This document shows, one piece after another, positions 21,301 to 33,513 of a stretch of DNA of 64,000 nucleotides; position 1 is the first letter of the stretch, and each line of letters begins with the position of its first letter. A program made the translations under genes and the position numbers. This DNA comes from Pteria penguin (Eukaryota; Mollusca; Bivalvia; Pterioida; Pteriidae). Below the pieces are notes generated by a model. It did not search any database, had not been told where the DNA came from, and was given only the letters and a program-made list of their open reading frames with translations. The stretch lies in assembly GCA_035048485.1 (NCBI GenBank), contig CM068587.1, positions 51,513,501 through 51,577,500 of the forward strand, given 5' to 3'.

Positions 21301-22772
21301 TATTATACATAAACACAATTACGAAAATCCAGAAAATAAGTCCGCCCCCTCTAAAAACAAATTTTACCTTGTTCTTTGGCGAAATTCAAGACCATGAACA
21401 TGACATAGTTATCAATGTAACAGATGTCACAAATGATGTACATGTGACATATGAAAGCCTGAACTGTTATGGACATGGTTAAAAGTTTTTTGTGATATAA
21501 AGACAGACGAATAAGATTCAATGTCCCAACACTTTTGCAAAAGAAGAAGACAAAAATACATTAATCGTATGTAATCTGATGTGTGTGGAGTTGAACTATG
21601 AGTTATGTATGTAACGAAAATAGAATATTGTACATGTACCTAATAGTTAACACCAATTGATAAGGTATTAAAGTGGTTTAAAAGGTACATGATTATACTC
21701 ATACCTAATGGTTCAATTGCTGCAGTTATAAATTCTCTTCTAGGTTATCTGGGAGGTGCAGCTAATGTGGCAGTAACTGGCACACTTGTGTGCTCTCTCC
21801 GAGATTCGGCTACTGGACAGACACATGGTTTGCTCGTTCTGTGATCCCTGTCTCTGTTGCGGATAGCATTCTGGACACAGTAGCTATAGGAGGTGCAACT
21901 GTCTCTGACCTTTCCCTCACTGAAAAATATTACTTCACAAATAATTCAATTTCTATGGAACCACTTTTTTTATCACAAAGACATTATTTTATTTTGGGAG
22001 GATAACACAAGTTTAGTAATAGAATAAGTGTTTATTATTTTATGAACTAATTGAAATTAAATTATTATTTGTGCATAATTATAGATAATTCTATAAGAGG
22101 GAAAATTATGTACATGTATATATACATTGTAGATACACACATGTATACTAATGTTGACACATGTTTAAAGCAACCAACACCACAGCAAATGAATATACTT
22201 ATACATGCAACTGTCTGTGTAGAAGCCAAACTTCCACATTAATTAGTTAAATAAGTATAAATATATGTTGAAGACAGGAAAGCGCACATATGGATGCACT
22301 GGGTTATATCTGTAACTAGATTTTGTTTCCCTGAAATATGATGTTGATAGTGATAACCCTAACTGGGTAAAAAAAAATGGGATCGAGAAAAAACCGTTTA
22401 TAGATAAAAATAGAAAGTGAAGACTTTATAAGATGAATAATCAGTATATGTATTAAATTTTATACACTGGAAAGCCATCATATCTGCAGTGCAATTTAAA
22501 GGTGTATATTACTATACCTTTTGTAAGCTATAGGTTAAATAGGCTTATATTGTGTAAAGATTCCACTGTCACCATAATGAAGTAATGCGAAATAAACTAA
22601 ACATTTACCACACCAAACAAGGATCTGTACAATACTCCAGTGATATATTTCATCAAGTTACCACATTATCTGCATGTTTATAAAAACAGATTAAACATTC
22701 AAAAACTATGAATGGTTTTCATTATAATTTCCTATCTTTAATTTCAGGATACAATGTATTTATTTACAGATG
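21301..22772. other. No assignable gene
   Basis: The open frame at 21790-22005 (71 codons) has more balanced composition than its surroundings, but no recognisable domain and no splice support. The rest is AT-rich and without repeats that I can match in this window. Confidence 0.35.
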
Positions 22773-23310
22773 GGTGCAGGCCTAAAATTACATGCACGTT
22801 AACGCAATAAGCGGTCACGTGGACTGCTGTCGCACACGTACTTGTACTGCTCGACTGGACGCGCATGCGCTCCTTGTGTTACCGAGGGAAGAAATTCGCA
22901 TAATCGCGATTTATTCCAGCGTGCGCTCGGTCCAGTCGCACGTTTACATGCCTACATTTAATTATGTATGCAGTGGTACGGATGGAGGAAATAAAAGACA
23001 ATTACTGCAAATGTCGCCATATATACCTGTTTTAAATGTAATGTTAAAATGACACCACGCATTAAGAGTTTCATATGTAATAAAATAATGGAAATTACCG
23101 CGTACACATACACTAAGATATTTATGGAAAACTTTGTCAATTTATACTAAAGATAAACTAGGATAATTACATTCTAATTCTATTTTTTGTATTTATTTCT
23201 TATTTGTTTATTTTTTTATCATTTCTTCATGTATTTATTCTTTTTTTATGTATTTATTTTTTTCTTTAAATTTAGCTATTTTTCATAATATATGAATATC
23301 ATGATTATCA

Positions 23311-23383
<73 letters not shown>

Positions 23384-23638
23384 TATATTTAAATATACAG
23401 TGTATATATCGATTCGCCTTCAAATCCTTCTTTATGTACATGTTAATGTAAGTTTTAAGTTGTAAGCAAGCGAGCGTAGCTGTGTAGCACGTTCACGCTG
23501 AAGTCAAGCGCGTTAACGCGGTCTAGAAATTAAGTTCACGAGGAAATCTGCGTTAACGCAAACGCGTCTGCTCAGCAGTCCTGAGCGCTCGAGGAAAGCA
23601 AACGCGACGTTAACATAATGTTATGTTAGGACTGCACC
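22773..23638. mobile_element. Inverted-repeat element with GGTGCAG termini (866 bp)
   Basis: The left end is GGTGCAGGCCTAAAATTACA and the right end reads, inverted, GGTGCAGTCCTAACATAACA. Subterminal regions carry GTTAACGC / GCGTTAACG palindromes. The terminal box matches the element at 14747-15218. The centre holds the (ATT)n tract at about 23316-23383. No transposase. Confidence 0.75.
23316..23383. repeat. (ATT)n microsatellite
   Basis: About 22 uninterrupted ATT units inside the inverted-repeat element. Confidence 0.95.
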
Positions 23639-23735
23639 TCACTGTACCTTACATATAATATAAAAATTAACAAATATCAGTAGATCTATAGATCCCATAT
23701 ACTTAATTACCAATGAGATAGGCAATCGGTTTGAA

Positions 23736-24006
23736 TTGATTGATTATTGTTTTACGTCATTCCACGATTATTTCACGTAAATGGTGACGGCATCTGCCTG
23801 ATGCATTGCATACACATTTAGACCTTTGCAACCGACCCATCCGAAGCTGTGAGAGATCATTTACGTGCCACACCTACCGTGACAGGGAACCTCGGTCTTT
23901 GTGGTCTCATCTGAAAGACAGAACAACGGTGCGCCCACGGCGGAAGCCAAACCTAGGACCTCTTGATCAGGAGCCGAGCACCTTGTCCATTAGACCACAC
24001 AGCATT
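23736..24006 (-). mobile_element. tRNA-derived SINE (family A)
   Basis: Full length on the minus strand with a TTGATTGATT tail at the low end and a tRNA-like head at the high end (GGTCTAATGGACAAGGTG when reversed). A flanking duplication of 13 bp with one mismatch (CAATCGGTTTGAA / CAATCAGTTTGAA) lies at 23723-23735 and 24007-24019. Confidence 0.9.
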
Positions 24007-24066
24007 CAATCAGTTTGAAATCTTTATGGACTATTCATTGTATTTGATTCTGCATTTTTAATATAC

Positions 24067-24162
24067 CTTGCAGCAAGTTTGATTCGATTTCCAAAATCTT
24101 TTCCAAAAATTCCTTGTCGGACAAATCTGAAGAGTCCTGTTTGGGTGATCTGGCTGGCAAAT
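24067..24162 (-). CDS. Candidate internal exon (96 nt), gene unrecognised
   Basis: On the minus strand a T-rich tract ending TTTATTTAG precedes the segment and GTATAT follows it, so both splice signals fit. In the frame I prefer it encodes LPARSPKQDSSDLSDKEFL followed by EKILEIESNLLQ, an acidic, helix-prone stretch with normal residue use. A second frame is also open, so the phase is not certain. It could belong to the same gene as 25042-25747, but the phases do not join simply. Confidence 0.4.
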
Positions 24163-25041
24163 CTAAATAAATATTTACATAGATTAATTTCTAAATTTTC
24201 AAGGATAACTACCTCAAGATTACAGCTACATTTCCTCTTAATACATGTGGATTTGTATATCGTACAAAATATGAATTCAGTACCTGGAAAATCACAAAAG
24301 CTAATAAATAGGTAAGGATTAAAAACAGACAAACATGACAAATTATATACTCTCTGCCGTTGTTACTGTATGAGTAAGAAACAAGTGTTCAAGGAACATG
24401 TGTTGCCTGTGTGGTCTTTGATATTGATTTAATATTAAGAGAGAACGACTGACCGATAGCTGTCTAACAAGTGATCCTTATGCTCGACAGATGACACACA
24501 AAAAATCCCCAGAGAATATAGAATCATTATAAAAACTGAATTGTACATGTATGTTGCTGATATTATGTGCTATTGCATGCAGCACAGAATAAGAATTACT
24601 TTGCTTCTAGTGTGCTCTGAATTAAACAGAATTCTCATACATATTTTCATGAACCATACATTTCTGTATGGTCAGGAATTTAAAACCAATAATATACAAT
24701 ATAAACATCAAATTCACACAAGTCATCAATGGTTTTACTGATAATTTTAGAAAATAATTATTTTTAAACCAGATATTTACGATCTGCAACTTTTGAACTG
24801 CAGTTTACCTGGTTTAAAATGACACTGATCGTTCAATAAGTACATGTAAGTACTTTGCAATTTTCAGCATTCATAGTTAAGTACATACATGTATATGCTT
24901 GAAAATAACGAAAGGCAGGATTGAACACAGATAATATCTGGAAAATGTTAACAAACCGTGAGAAAAATATTACTTCGTTCAGGTTTAGTTGGCGATTGGA
25001 GCAACTGGACCTTTTTCCTAAGGGACTCTGGGCTGAGTTTT
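24163..25041. other. No gene seen
   Basis: AT-rich. It would be intronic if 24067-24162 and 25042-25747 belong to one transcript. No repeats recognised. Confidence 0.35.
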
Positions 25042-25747
25042 CTACCGATATGGAGTAAGGAAGAGTAAGGTGGCTGTTGATGACTTTACTACTTCCTTCT
25101 GAGATGGGTCTGACTTCAGCTTGATGGTTTCTCGTCCCTCAGGAAAATGCTCTACGTACTGCTTGAAAAGTCGCTTGTTTATCATGTACGGGCTTTGAGA
25201 TGACAGGTCCTTCTCAAGGTGGCTACCCAGATACCCGGCATACCTAAAATATTTCAAAAAAGTAATTGATAAATCTTAAATCATGATTACTTCATAAAGA
25301 TAATGTAATTTAGTAATGTCAACTGTGCTTCATGTGCATTTCATAATGAACACATTCTTGACCATTATCAACTGTTGCATCCTTGCACTGAAAATCAGGA
25401 AATTACGGTGAAAAAACAGCAAACATGCCTATTAGTAGTTTATATAATACATTAGGTATCAATAAGTTATATGCTGAAATTTACCTTGGATTATTTTCCA
25501 AAATCCATCTGAAAGTCTGACCGCTGTACTTTCCAAACTGGATCTCGTGCTTGCCAAGAAAATGGATTTGGTTGGCAGTGTCTCCATCTTTCCATATCAC
25601 TGCTCGGCGTGCCGATTCTCTGACTTGTCCTAGAGATAGACTTCGCATTTTCGGTTGGCGGCTAACCTGTCTGGAAACTTGACTGCACATGAGAGAGTCG
25701 GTATGGTTCAGACTTCCATCTGGTTTCTTCTGGAAATTTGGATCCAT
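25042..25747 (-). CDS. Two-exon gene, 154 aa, uncharacterised
   Basis: Exon 1 is 25747-25485 and ends AATCCAAG before GTAAAT. Exon 2 is 25243-25042, after ATATTTTAG. The intron is 241 bp, and joining restores an Arg codon (AG+G) without a frame change. The protein runs MDPNFQKKPDG..., a Ser/Arg-rich stretch (residues 25-50), then IHFLGKHEIQFGKYSGQTF and RWILENNPRYAGYL across the junction (about residues 63-93), and a charged tail ending LLFLTPYR. The FGKY-G-TF-W-LENN-YA-YL pattern resembles an uncharacterised module I have seen in invertebrate and fish hypothetical proteins; no function is known to me. An acceptor (TATTTTCAG) just before the ATG leaves room for an upstream exon, so the start is tentative. 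Confidence 0.6.
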
Positions 25748-25753
25748 CTCTAT

Positions 25754-26609
25754 CTGAAAATATTTCTAAAAATTGAAATAATATATGTAATAAATAATAC
25801 ATTAGGGTCAACTCAAGCTCATTGCAAAATCTTTACAAATAAGGTTCACTATTTTAATAAAGGTCATTTGTAGAAAATGACATTGACAGCTTCTTTAGTT
25901 TAACATATGACTCAATTCTTTGGTTGCACGATACACCTTCTTCATATCAATCTACTTTCAACAGATGTCAACCATGATTTGTTGTTCAATTTTGGGTCAT
26001 TTAATTGCGACATCACAATTAATGAAAATATGAAATTCATCGATTGTGTTACATTTGAAAGGTAAACTCTCCAGATATATAACATCCATTCAAGTCAGAC
26101 ATTTGGGTCACATCAATAGAGTATCACCACTTGGTAAAGGGACAACACAATCCCACCCTCATTGTCAAAGATTTGTTGTCCACAAACTCAGATTGACATA
26201 AGGGTAGAATCATCCTGTCCTCATACACAGGGCATCTGTTCATGCACTCTTATTCGAAGAACAGGACAGCCACGTGGAATCAGTAGGGCTCAAACTTGCA
26301 ACCCCACCGTTACAAGTCAAGCGGCTCGTAAACTGAGTCGCGTAGATGTTTGCACACTGTGATGTCATTGTTTATGTATTGTGATGTCACCGGTAAGAGC
26401 TCGAGACAACAATAGACTACTGTCCCCAGAATGGGTAAACCTGTGGATAATTCTGTCCAGGGGAGAAAAATGGTCATCACAAAATATGTACTTGGAGAAT
26501 GTATCAACGATGCATGTTTATGTCACATCAAGATTACTTTATTTATATGGCAACTGATGCATCGCACAACACAGAAATTTAGACTCTTCTTCAACTCCCA
26601 GTATAATAA
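25754..26609. other. No gene seen
   Basis: Mixed composition. Near 26270-26350 there is a weak tRNA-like stretch on the minus strand (GGGCTCAAACTTGCAACCCC), possibly a very old SINE head. The short frames overlap on both strands without coding features. Confidence 0.35.
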
Positions 26610-26765
26610 CCTCGACTTGTAGACCTTTGCAAAAAGATGTACCCAAAGTATTGAAGATCTTTCGTATGCAACAACATCCGAAAAGCAATACAACAATGTG
26701 GCATAACCAGGACTCAAACCCATGATCCCTTGACCAAGAACCAATTGTGCTACACCAACCTAGTC
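26610..26765 (-). mobile_element. Old SINE fragment with tRNA-like head
   Basis: Reversed, it reads CTAGGTTGGTGTAGCACAAT, then GGGTTTGAGTCCTGG (B-box-like), and further GCAAAGGTCTACA as in the central domain of family A. Strongly diverged. Confidence 0.5.
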
Positions 26766-27228
26766 TAACATTGTGAAGAATTTTATGTAAATTTCATAGT
26801 ATTACCAATATACCTTGTATGTTCAGCGAGTTATATGGATTTGGCAGAATAAAGTCCATGCACAACTTAATAGCCAAAATATATGCATACGTGTATACTA
26901 ATCCAGGGACTGTGTTCATGTCTAGTTACCCAAGTTTTCAGTTTTGCATGCCAAGATCATTCATTTCACTTACAAAGTGATACGGTGGCATTACCTGCCT
27001 GCCTGCGATTGTTCCTACAAAATAGACAAACTTTAACACATGACAATGATTTACACATCTCTTATCATATAAAGGATATATAGACAATAATTCTGAGAAG
27101 GACAAGCAGAGAGCCGCATAGAACATAGGTCATTACATCAAAACCCCATCTTGTCAATTTCAACATATGATTATGGATATACAAATATTGAGGCCGAGAA
27201 GTAAAAATGAGAGACAGATAGAGAAGAG

Positions 27229-27803
27229 TTTGCTGACATTTTCTTATATTCGTATGAGGCAGAATTTATTCAAAACATGTTCTCCACAGACAGAAAAAGC
27301 CTTGCATCTCAGTTTAATTTTACGTATAGATATATAGACGACGTGTTGTCAATCAATACTCCTAACTTTAAGGATTACATACAGGAAATCTATCCTCATG
27401 AAATTGAGATAAAAGAGACAACTGTGAGCAATAATTCCGCTTCGTATCTGGATATATTTTTAACTTTCGACAATGATGGTCATTTGAACACTCTTTGTAT
27501 GACAAAGGTGACGATTTTAATTTCCAAATAACTAGCTTCCCGTTTCTTTGCAGCAATATCCCGTCCTCACCTGCCTATGAACTTTTTATATCTCAACTTA
27601 TAAGGTACGCAAGAACATGTTCTCTATAGGACGGTTTTATTCCAAGGGCCAAACGACTGGCCATTACGTTGCTCATGCAGGGATATGTTAAAGGACGTCT
27701 GAAATGGTCACTGAGGAAATTCTACGGTCGCTATGGGGATCTTATACGAAAATATGGTGTACCTCTTTCTAGAATGATTGATAATATTCTGGAATGCGAC
27801 TAA
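27229..27803 (+). pseudogene. Reverse-transcriptase fragment with intact YIDD
   Basis: Begins ADIFLYSYEAEFIQ, continues FNFTYRYIDDVLSINTPNF with the catalytic YIDD core (about 27335), IYPHEIEIKETT, SASYLDIFLTFDNDGHLNT. After a frameshift near 27500 it goes on with CSNIPSSPAYELFISQLIRY and RKFYGRYGDLI to the TAA at 27801. The upstream half of the domain is missing. The 3' motif follows at 27918-27985 (GCTTACTCTCCCCAGGCACC). Confidence 0.78.
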
Positions 27804-27999
27804 ATGACCTGTTCAGTGAAAACCAAATATGACTTTGTATACCAGATTTGTACTTTCGTATGGACAATTAGGAAACCAAAACTCTTGATTTTGACATGTT
27901 TCTTGAGAACTGCTGTAACGGATGATGCTTGCAGACATGAGAAGCTTACTCTCCCCAGGCACCTGGTCTTACCTCGGAATTTTTCAGTATATCCGGGTT

Positions 28000-28639
28000 C
28001 ACAACAGTTCCTTTTTGAAACTTACTCGATTTTGTATCTGTCCTTGGACTCTGAGAATGATTAACGGTTTGGTACTTCTTCGATATTGATTTGGGCAGAA
28101 TTCACTTATCCTAATGAGCTCATTCTCTTCCCTTGCTAAATAGACTATGTATGTTTAAATCTTACCTAATTTTTTTTAGCATCACTTCACTCGCAATAAA
28201 ATAAATATTCAAAAGATTGAAAGAATGGGGAGGTTTCATGGGGTTCATAGGGCCGAGGGCAAATTCCGAGAAAATTCAGACAGGAAAAATAGCATTTGAC
28301 AAGTAAATATAAATTTATATAGAACTAATTTTGTAGAGGAAATCAATAATCAATAAATCCATAATTTCATATTTTTCAGTGAATTATATTACTGATCCCA
28401 TCACTAAATCAAAGAAAATTTTACTTTGTCCAAATCGCCTCGAAACCGCAAAATACATGGATGTCATTGAGAGAAGTTGGACGTGAAATTCAAAGAAAAT
28501 TGTTTAAATCGACTATACTTACCAGAAAAACAACAATTTCTTTCACAAAAGTTTTGCATAAAGGACAATTTCTGCTCGAAAACTTTGTACACGGTATGCA
28601 ACGTGCTTCTTGCATAAATATTCAAATTGACAAAACAAA
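28000..28639. other. No gene seen
   Basis: AT-rich unassigned DNA. The frames at 28461-28667 and 28464-28670 oppose each other and merge into the CAGAAGACATCTGACCAAGC repeat. Confidence 0.4.
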
Positions 28640-29870
28640 ACAGAAGACATCTGACCAAGCTGTATGACAAAAATCACCAAGGACATACACAATAAACACT
28701 TACATCATTTTGATAAATAAACAGAAAGCTTACAGAAAAAAATATTTATTGGTACATAATGGATTTCGTAATAAATCTTTAATTTTAACTTTTTTCATTC
28801 ATTTACTTTCTTTATATATATATTTCTTTATATATATTTCTTTATTTACTCATTCATCTTATCAAATTTCCCTTTTTATTTCCAAGAACAGTTAATTTAC
28901 CCCATGTCAAAATGTACACCAATTAATTCTTTGCTCTTTGCATTCTCTACATTCTGAATCCCATTTGCTTTTCTGATTTACACTTTTAGTGTATACATTT
29001 TTATGTATGCCATTCATAAACATTAAAATATTCATCAAATGAATGTGAAATGATGCCACGTATTATTATTTTTCTATAATATTTCCTTGTTAGTATCAAC
29101 GTATTTTCCTTTTCAAATATACGAGATATGATTACACTGTTTTAACTAGTCAGGAATATTCAAGGAACTACAATTTGGAGTATAAGATACGCAAGGGCAT
29201 GTTCAACTCATGATCGTTTTTGTCTTAGACATATATGTTAAAATCATAGGAGTTGGTTTTTTTACCCTAAAATACTTTGACTTTTCTAAAATTCCTTTCC
29301 TCTATAACAAATACAAATCAACAAAACCTGTCTCAATGTTTCTACAAACCAAATTTTCGCTGAATAAGTATACATATGGGAAATGAATTCAATCTAAAAT
29401 AAAACTTGATCTTATTTTCTCAATATAAAAAATGCTGAATTTGGGCTGAATTCGCTATACAATTGATTCTGCAATACTCAAAAATGCATTTCTATTTCAC
29501 ATATTTAACATACGAATAAAATGTCAAAAGTAATGCCCCGGGTGAGGATCGAACTCACGACCTTCAGATTACTCAAGAGTCTATCTTCTGATTATGAGAC
29601 TGACGCGCTACGTACTGCGCTACCGAGGCCTTGTTAGAAGTTTTTACACAATGTTTGTCGTTTCGCTCACCTTCGTCAATGTGTACTTTATAGTACTTTT
29701 TTATCGGGAATGACGAAATTTCCTGTTCAAACAATGCTAAGACTACATGTAATTTGACAAAAGAAAAAAGAAGACATCTGACCAATCTGTATGACAAAAA
29801 TCAGCAATGACATGCACATGAAACACTAACTTTATTTTAACAAATAAACAGAAAGCTCACCAAAAAAAAA
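28640..29870 (-). repeat. Outlying tRNA-Met unit
   Basis: Contains the same chain of blocks as one array unit: CAGAAGACATCTGACCAAGC, TTTTTCATTCATTTACTTTC, TTTACCCCATGTCAAAATG, CATAGGAGTTGG, the pre-tRNA block, the tRNA at 29534 and its 5' flank. It ends in an A-run at about 29861-29881. Confidence 0.75.
29534..29629 (-). tRNA. tRNA-Met(CAT) with intron, slightly decayed
   Basis: Acceptor, anticodon and T arms pair fully. The D loop reads AGTACGTA instead of AGTAGGTA, which removes one of the two conserved G's and weakens the A box. The intron is 23 nt and ends GAGTA instead of GAGCA; the bases pairing with the anticodon loop are kept. TTACTTTTGAC follows. It may be less active than the array copies. 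Confidence 0.75.
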
Positions 29871-30005
29871 AAAAAAAAAAAATTACTGGCGCGTAATGGA
29901 CTTTGTAATAAAATCTTTATTTCTAACTTTTTCATTCATTTCATTTTGTTGTTCACATGTATTTATCTATTCAATTATCTTATGAATGGATCTTTTTTAT
30001 TTCCA

Positions 30006-30180
30006 GTTGGTTGGTTGGTTGATTGGTGTTTTACGTCCCTTTCAACAATATTTCAGTTATATAGCGACATGGAAGCTGGAGGTTACCAACCTCTCAAACG
30101 TAGTGGCGCAACCCGGGAATCGAACCCGGACCGTCGGCGCCGCAAGCCAAGCGCTTAATCGCTACACCAAGCCTGCCCCA
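30006..30180 (-). mobile_element. tRNA-derived SINE (family B)
   Basis: About 175 bp. Reversed, the head reads GGCAGGCTTGGTGTAGCG, CGGGTTCGATTCCCGGGTTG, and the body is CATGTCGCTATATAACTGAA, ATTGTTGAAAGGGACGTAAA and (CCAA)n. A perfect 13-bp duplication TTTTTTATTTCCA lies at 29993-30005 and 30181-30193. The two frames drawn through it are not genes. Confidence 0.9.
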
Positions 30181-30193
30181 TTTTTTATTTCCA

Positions 30194-31330
30194 AATTAAC
30201 TCCTCTTTTTTCTTCCAGAAGACAGTCGAGTTACTCCATGTGACAAATGTACACCAATGTACATGATTGCTGGGTGCATTCTGAGTCCAATTGTCCTTTC
30301 TGATTGACACTTTTTGTGTGCATTTTTATGTATGTCCTCCATTCAGTATTAAAACATCAATCATTTCATTCCATATGTGAAATCTTGATATTTATTGATA
30401 GCAACTCTTTCTCAATCTTAATTCCAAAATATGATATGTGGTTTGCTTTCGGTAACTGCTCTTAAATACATAATCAGTAAAATTAAGATATCCCAAAGCT
30501 TGTTCATGGTACAATCAATAATATTAACTTCAACGTATGTTGATAACTTGTATCAAAATATATTTCATTCAAAGAACCTAGACTCTTTTTTGTTTTTGTT
30601 TTTGGCTATTGCAGAGAAAATTAGATAGTTACATAAAGAGATATCTATTCTATTATTTTCTTTTTCAGAAGATGTCTTGTCTTCTCTTTTCTGTAATCTA
30701 TTTATCACGTCTAAGATGACAATTGTAAAACTTTTCAACCCCTATAAAAGAAAAAGGGTATACAACTTTAGATGATTGTTAATTGTGAAATTATGACACA
30801 AAATTAATTTTTCTATCCTATTTCTTTGTTAGTATCAGATTATTTTCATTTCAAAGTATGTGTTATATGATTATCATGTTTTAATTGCACGGATATATTC
30901 ACTGAGCTACAATTGGCATAAAAGATAGGCAAGAGCACGTTCACCTCATGATCGTTTTCCGAGGTATATATGTTGATATCTTTAGTTGATGTTTTACTTA
31001 AAAATTTCTTTTCTCTATGTCAAATATTAATCAACAAAACCTGCCTAAATATTTCATCCTTTTAAATGTTCGCTGCAAAAGTATACAATGTGAAATGGAT
31101 CTAACAGAAAAGTTGTTATTTTCTCAATATAAAGATTGCTGAATTTGGGCTTTTCATGCACTTTGTGATTGATTCTGCAATACTGAAAAAATGCATTCCT
31201 ATTTATATAACATTTTAATTACACCATTGAAAATTAAAACGTAAAGCCCCAGGTGAAGATCGAACTCACGACCCTCAGATTGCTCAAGAGTCTATATTAT
31301 GACCTACTGCGCTACTGAGACCTTAATTGA
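30194..31330 (-). repeat. Diverged tRNA-Met unit
   Basis: Same chain of blocks as the array, with more substitutions, ending in the broken tRNA at 31245. It may be the oldest copy in this stretch. Confidence 0.6.
31245..31321 (-). pseudogene. tRNA-Met pseudogene, anticodon arm deleted
   Basis: The T arm and 3' acceptor strand (AAAGCCCCAGGTG on plus) and part of the intron are present, then the sequence jumps to the D arm (CTACTGCGCTACTGAG). The anticodon is gone. Confidence 0.75.
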
Positions 31331-31885
31331 AGATCTTCAAAAAATATCCTCGTCGGGGTTTAACCTGTTTCAAAATTATTTTTTTTTTATTTTTATTTTT
31401 ATAGTAATTTTCCTGTTTTGAAAACGAGAGATGATAAGAAACTTTAGCTTATTTTATACAAAGTACAAAATATTGTGGTGTATAATGTCCCTTACCATTT
31501 GTCCATTTTATTCTTACAAGGATTAGATTTATTCCGAGGTAAAAATGTTCTGATGGGATACCCACCCAACCCTAATTTCTATGCTGACTTTAAAACTGTT
31601 TTAAGTGGATAAGTTACACGAGACATCTTGGAACATGTTAAAAAGTTATCACTATAACTCTCTTTTCTATTTTAGATATATTTATATATTTTACATAGTT
31701 GTTTTTTCTTTCCGCCAAGCAGAGATATACATATATATACAAAGTCCTGATATCGTGAAAGTGTCTATTATGTTACCTAGTCTAAGAATACCATGTTGTG
31801 ATGTTACAGCCACTTTTTCTATCTGTAGCCATTGCACTCTGTAAATAAAGTACTCTTTAGTATCAGTACATGTGTAGCTTTAGCC
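31331..31885. other. No gene; faint retroelement trace
   Basis: Around 31540-31612 a plus-strand frame reads MGYPPNPNFYADFKTVLSG, a decayed version of the NGISHPNFYGDLVYKLRK segment of the reverse transcriptase tail. Otherwise nothing is recognised. Confidence 0.4.
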
Positions 31886-32040
31886 CCACGGAGTGAGTGA
31901 TGTTTGCTACTTCAATTGACCGTCCTAAGTCGGTATCGCAACCGCAGTACAATCGAATATCTTGTAATGTCTTTTTTGGAGATGTCCTTGGTGATTTGTG
32001 TCATACAGCGTTGTCAGATGCCTTCTATTTTCTCTCTTGG
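31886..32040 (+). repeat. Retroelement terminal repeat
   Basis: CCTAAGTCGGTATCGCAACC followed by the reversed CTGAC-AAGCTGTATGACAC block, the same join as at 21125-21300. Confidence 0.65.
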
Positions 32041-32079
32041 ATGTCACTGCTATCGGCCTAGCGTTATCCGTTGACAGAA

Positions 32080-32300
32080 CTGGCGTTTCTCAATCTGTTA
32101 AATACTTTGCGTGTGACCGACAGGTTCCGTTTCGAGTCCCACAGGTAGCTCGTTGGCGTCTAGTCTTTGGGATGAGACAGTAAATTCTAAGTTATAATGT
32201 TACGGTAGATGTGGCCTCACAACTCCGGGTGGGTCTCATGCAAAAGTCTAAATATCGGAACTGCAAGTAGATACCGTCAAAATATAAGTGTCATAATATT
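32080..32300 (+). mobile_element. Diverged SINE (family A)
   Basis: Keeps GTTTCGAGTCCCACAG (B-box area), CTTTGGGATGAGACAGTAAA, GGGTGGGTCTCATGCAAAAG and a weak GTAGATACCGTC block. Tail lost. Confidence 0.55.
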
Positions 32301-32528
32301 GTTAAAAGAACCCTAAATCAAATCCGAGGGCTAAGAAACACTGCATGTATAAGACACAACCGCAAACCATTAGAACACTGGTGTACCAATACATAAGTAA
32401 TCTTGGTGATAATATTGTGTCAGACGAATATTTTTCATTACATTGTAAAATTTGAATTACCTCTGTTTTAATTAAAAGTTATGACATACATTCATCCTTT
32501 ATGTAACAAGTTCACATGAGAAAAAAAA

Positions 32529-32618
32529 ATGGAGGATAAAAATTCACGACCATCAGATTGCTCTTTTCATATGATTATTTAAGAGACTGACGCGCATACT
32601 TCCTGCGCTACCTAAGCC
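32529..32618 (-). pseudogene. Decayed tRNA-Met pseudogene
   Basis: ATTCACGACCATCAGATTGC, then a disrupted intron, GAGACTGACGCGC, CCTGCGCTACC and AAGCC can be read on plus. Acceptor pairing is lost. Confidence 0.65.
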
Positions 32619-32696
32619 TTCTTCCAATACAATTTTTATAAATTTTGAATTAAATCTATATTTCCTTTAGATTTTTTGTTTCCTTTTTTGATAAAA

Positions 32697-33010
32697 TCAA
32701 AACGAAATTGAGTTGTACATATATGGGCATGAAGGAGAAAAAAGACATCTGGACCATCTGCTTAACAAATGGCTCCACGGACATATAAAGCATGCTAAGA
32801 AAAGGATAAAATTATCGGAACATTTGTCCCTCCTAAGTTTGTAGAGAAGATCACCGTAAAAATTGGGATAGGAAATTCCATTTGATACATGTTGTTGAAG
32901 AGTAAGGTTTCCGAATTTAGATAAAAGATCTCTAAATAAAAAAAACTTGTCCAAAGGTTTTTTTTCTAGATTTATGATACCTGTAACCCTGAGTTAAAAA
33001 TTTCGTTATT
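32697..33010 (-). pseudogene. Reverse-transcriptase C-terminal fragment
   Basis: Reads TQGYRY (33000), LLSKFGNLTLQQHVSNGIS and NFYGDLLYKLRRDKCSDNFI, corresponding to 4819-5020. Later residues are out of frame. Confidence 0.7.
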
Positions 33011-33513
33011 TGTAATTTTTTGTTTGAATATCCAAAACGTTAGTGCCGGTTCTAGCATATAGATCCAATTCAGTTATACATTAATATAAATAGTACCAAC
33101 ACTGCTTGCTTCCTTATCTAGTGTTGATCCATGTTTTCTCCGATACATACATGTAGCTCTGAATTTCATCCTGACATAGCATTAATAGCATCCCTTTTTA
33201 CCGTGTATAGTACAATGTTTATATTTTAAAACCCCTATGTATGTAGGACCGTGAATTTTTGTATGTATTTTTAAAGGCTGAAAATGTAAATTACAGTATT
33301 ATTTAAATGGTCTTTAAAACAATGAATATGCTTTGATTATGATTTACGCAACGCGAATGTAATACAGTAACTGAACATTGGTACTTTAAGTCTTATTATA
33401 CCCTTTTTCCTGATGTTATGTGGCTGTGGCACTTTCTACACAGTGTTTGTTCACATTCATGTATATATACAGTGCTTACTCATATCATTTCGTCTTGTAA
33501 GTCAGGGCATTCA
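33011..33513. other. No gene seen
   Basis: AT-rich and unassigned, with no repeat recognised in this window. Confidence 0.4.

Noticed and set aside
21790..22005. 71-codon plus-strand frame
   Set aside because: Not clearly protein-like, no splice signals, and the opposite strand is about equally open.
24024..24341. 105-codon minus-strand frame taken as one gene
   Set aside because: A splice acceptor and donor inside it define a better 96-nt exon in another frame; the rest looks like intron.
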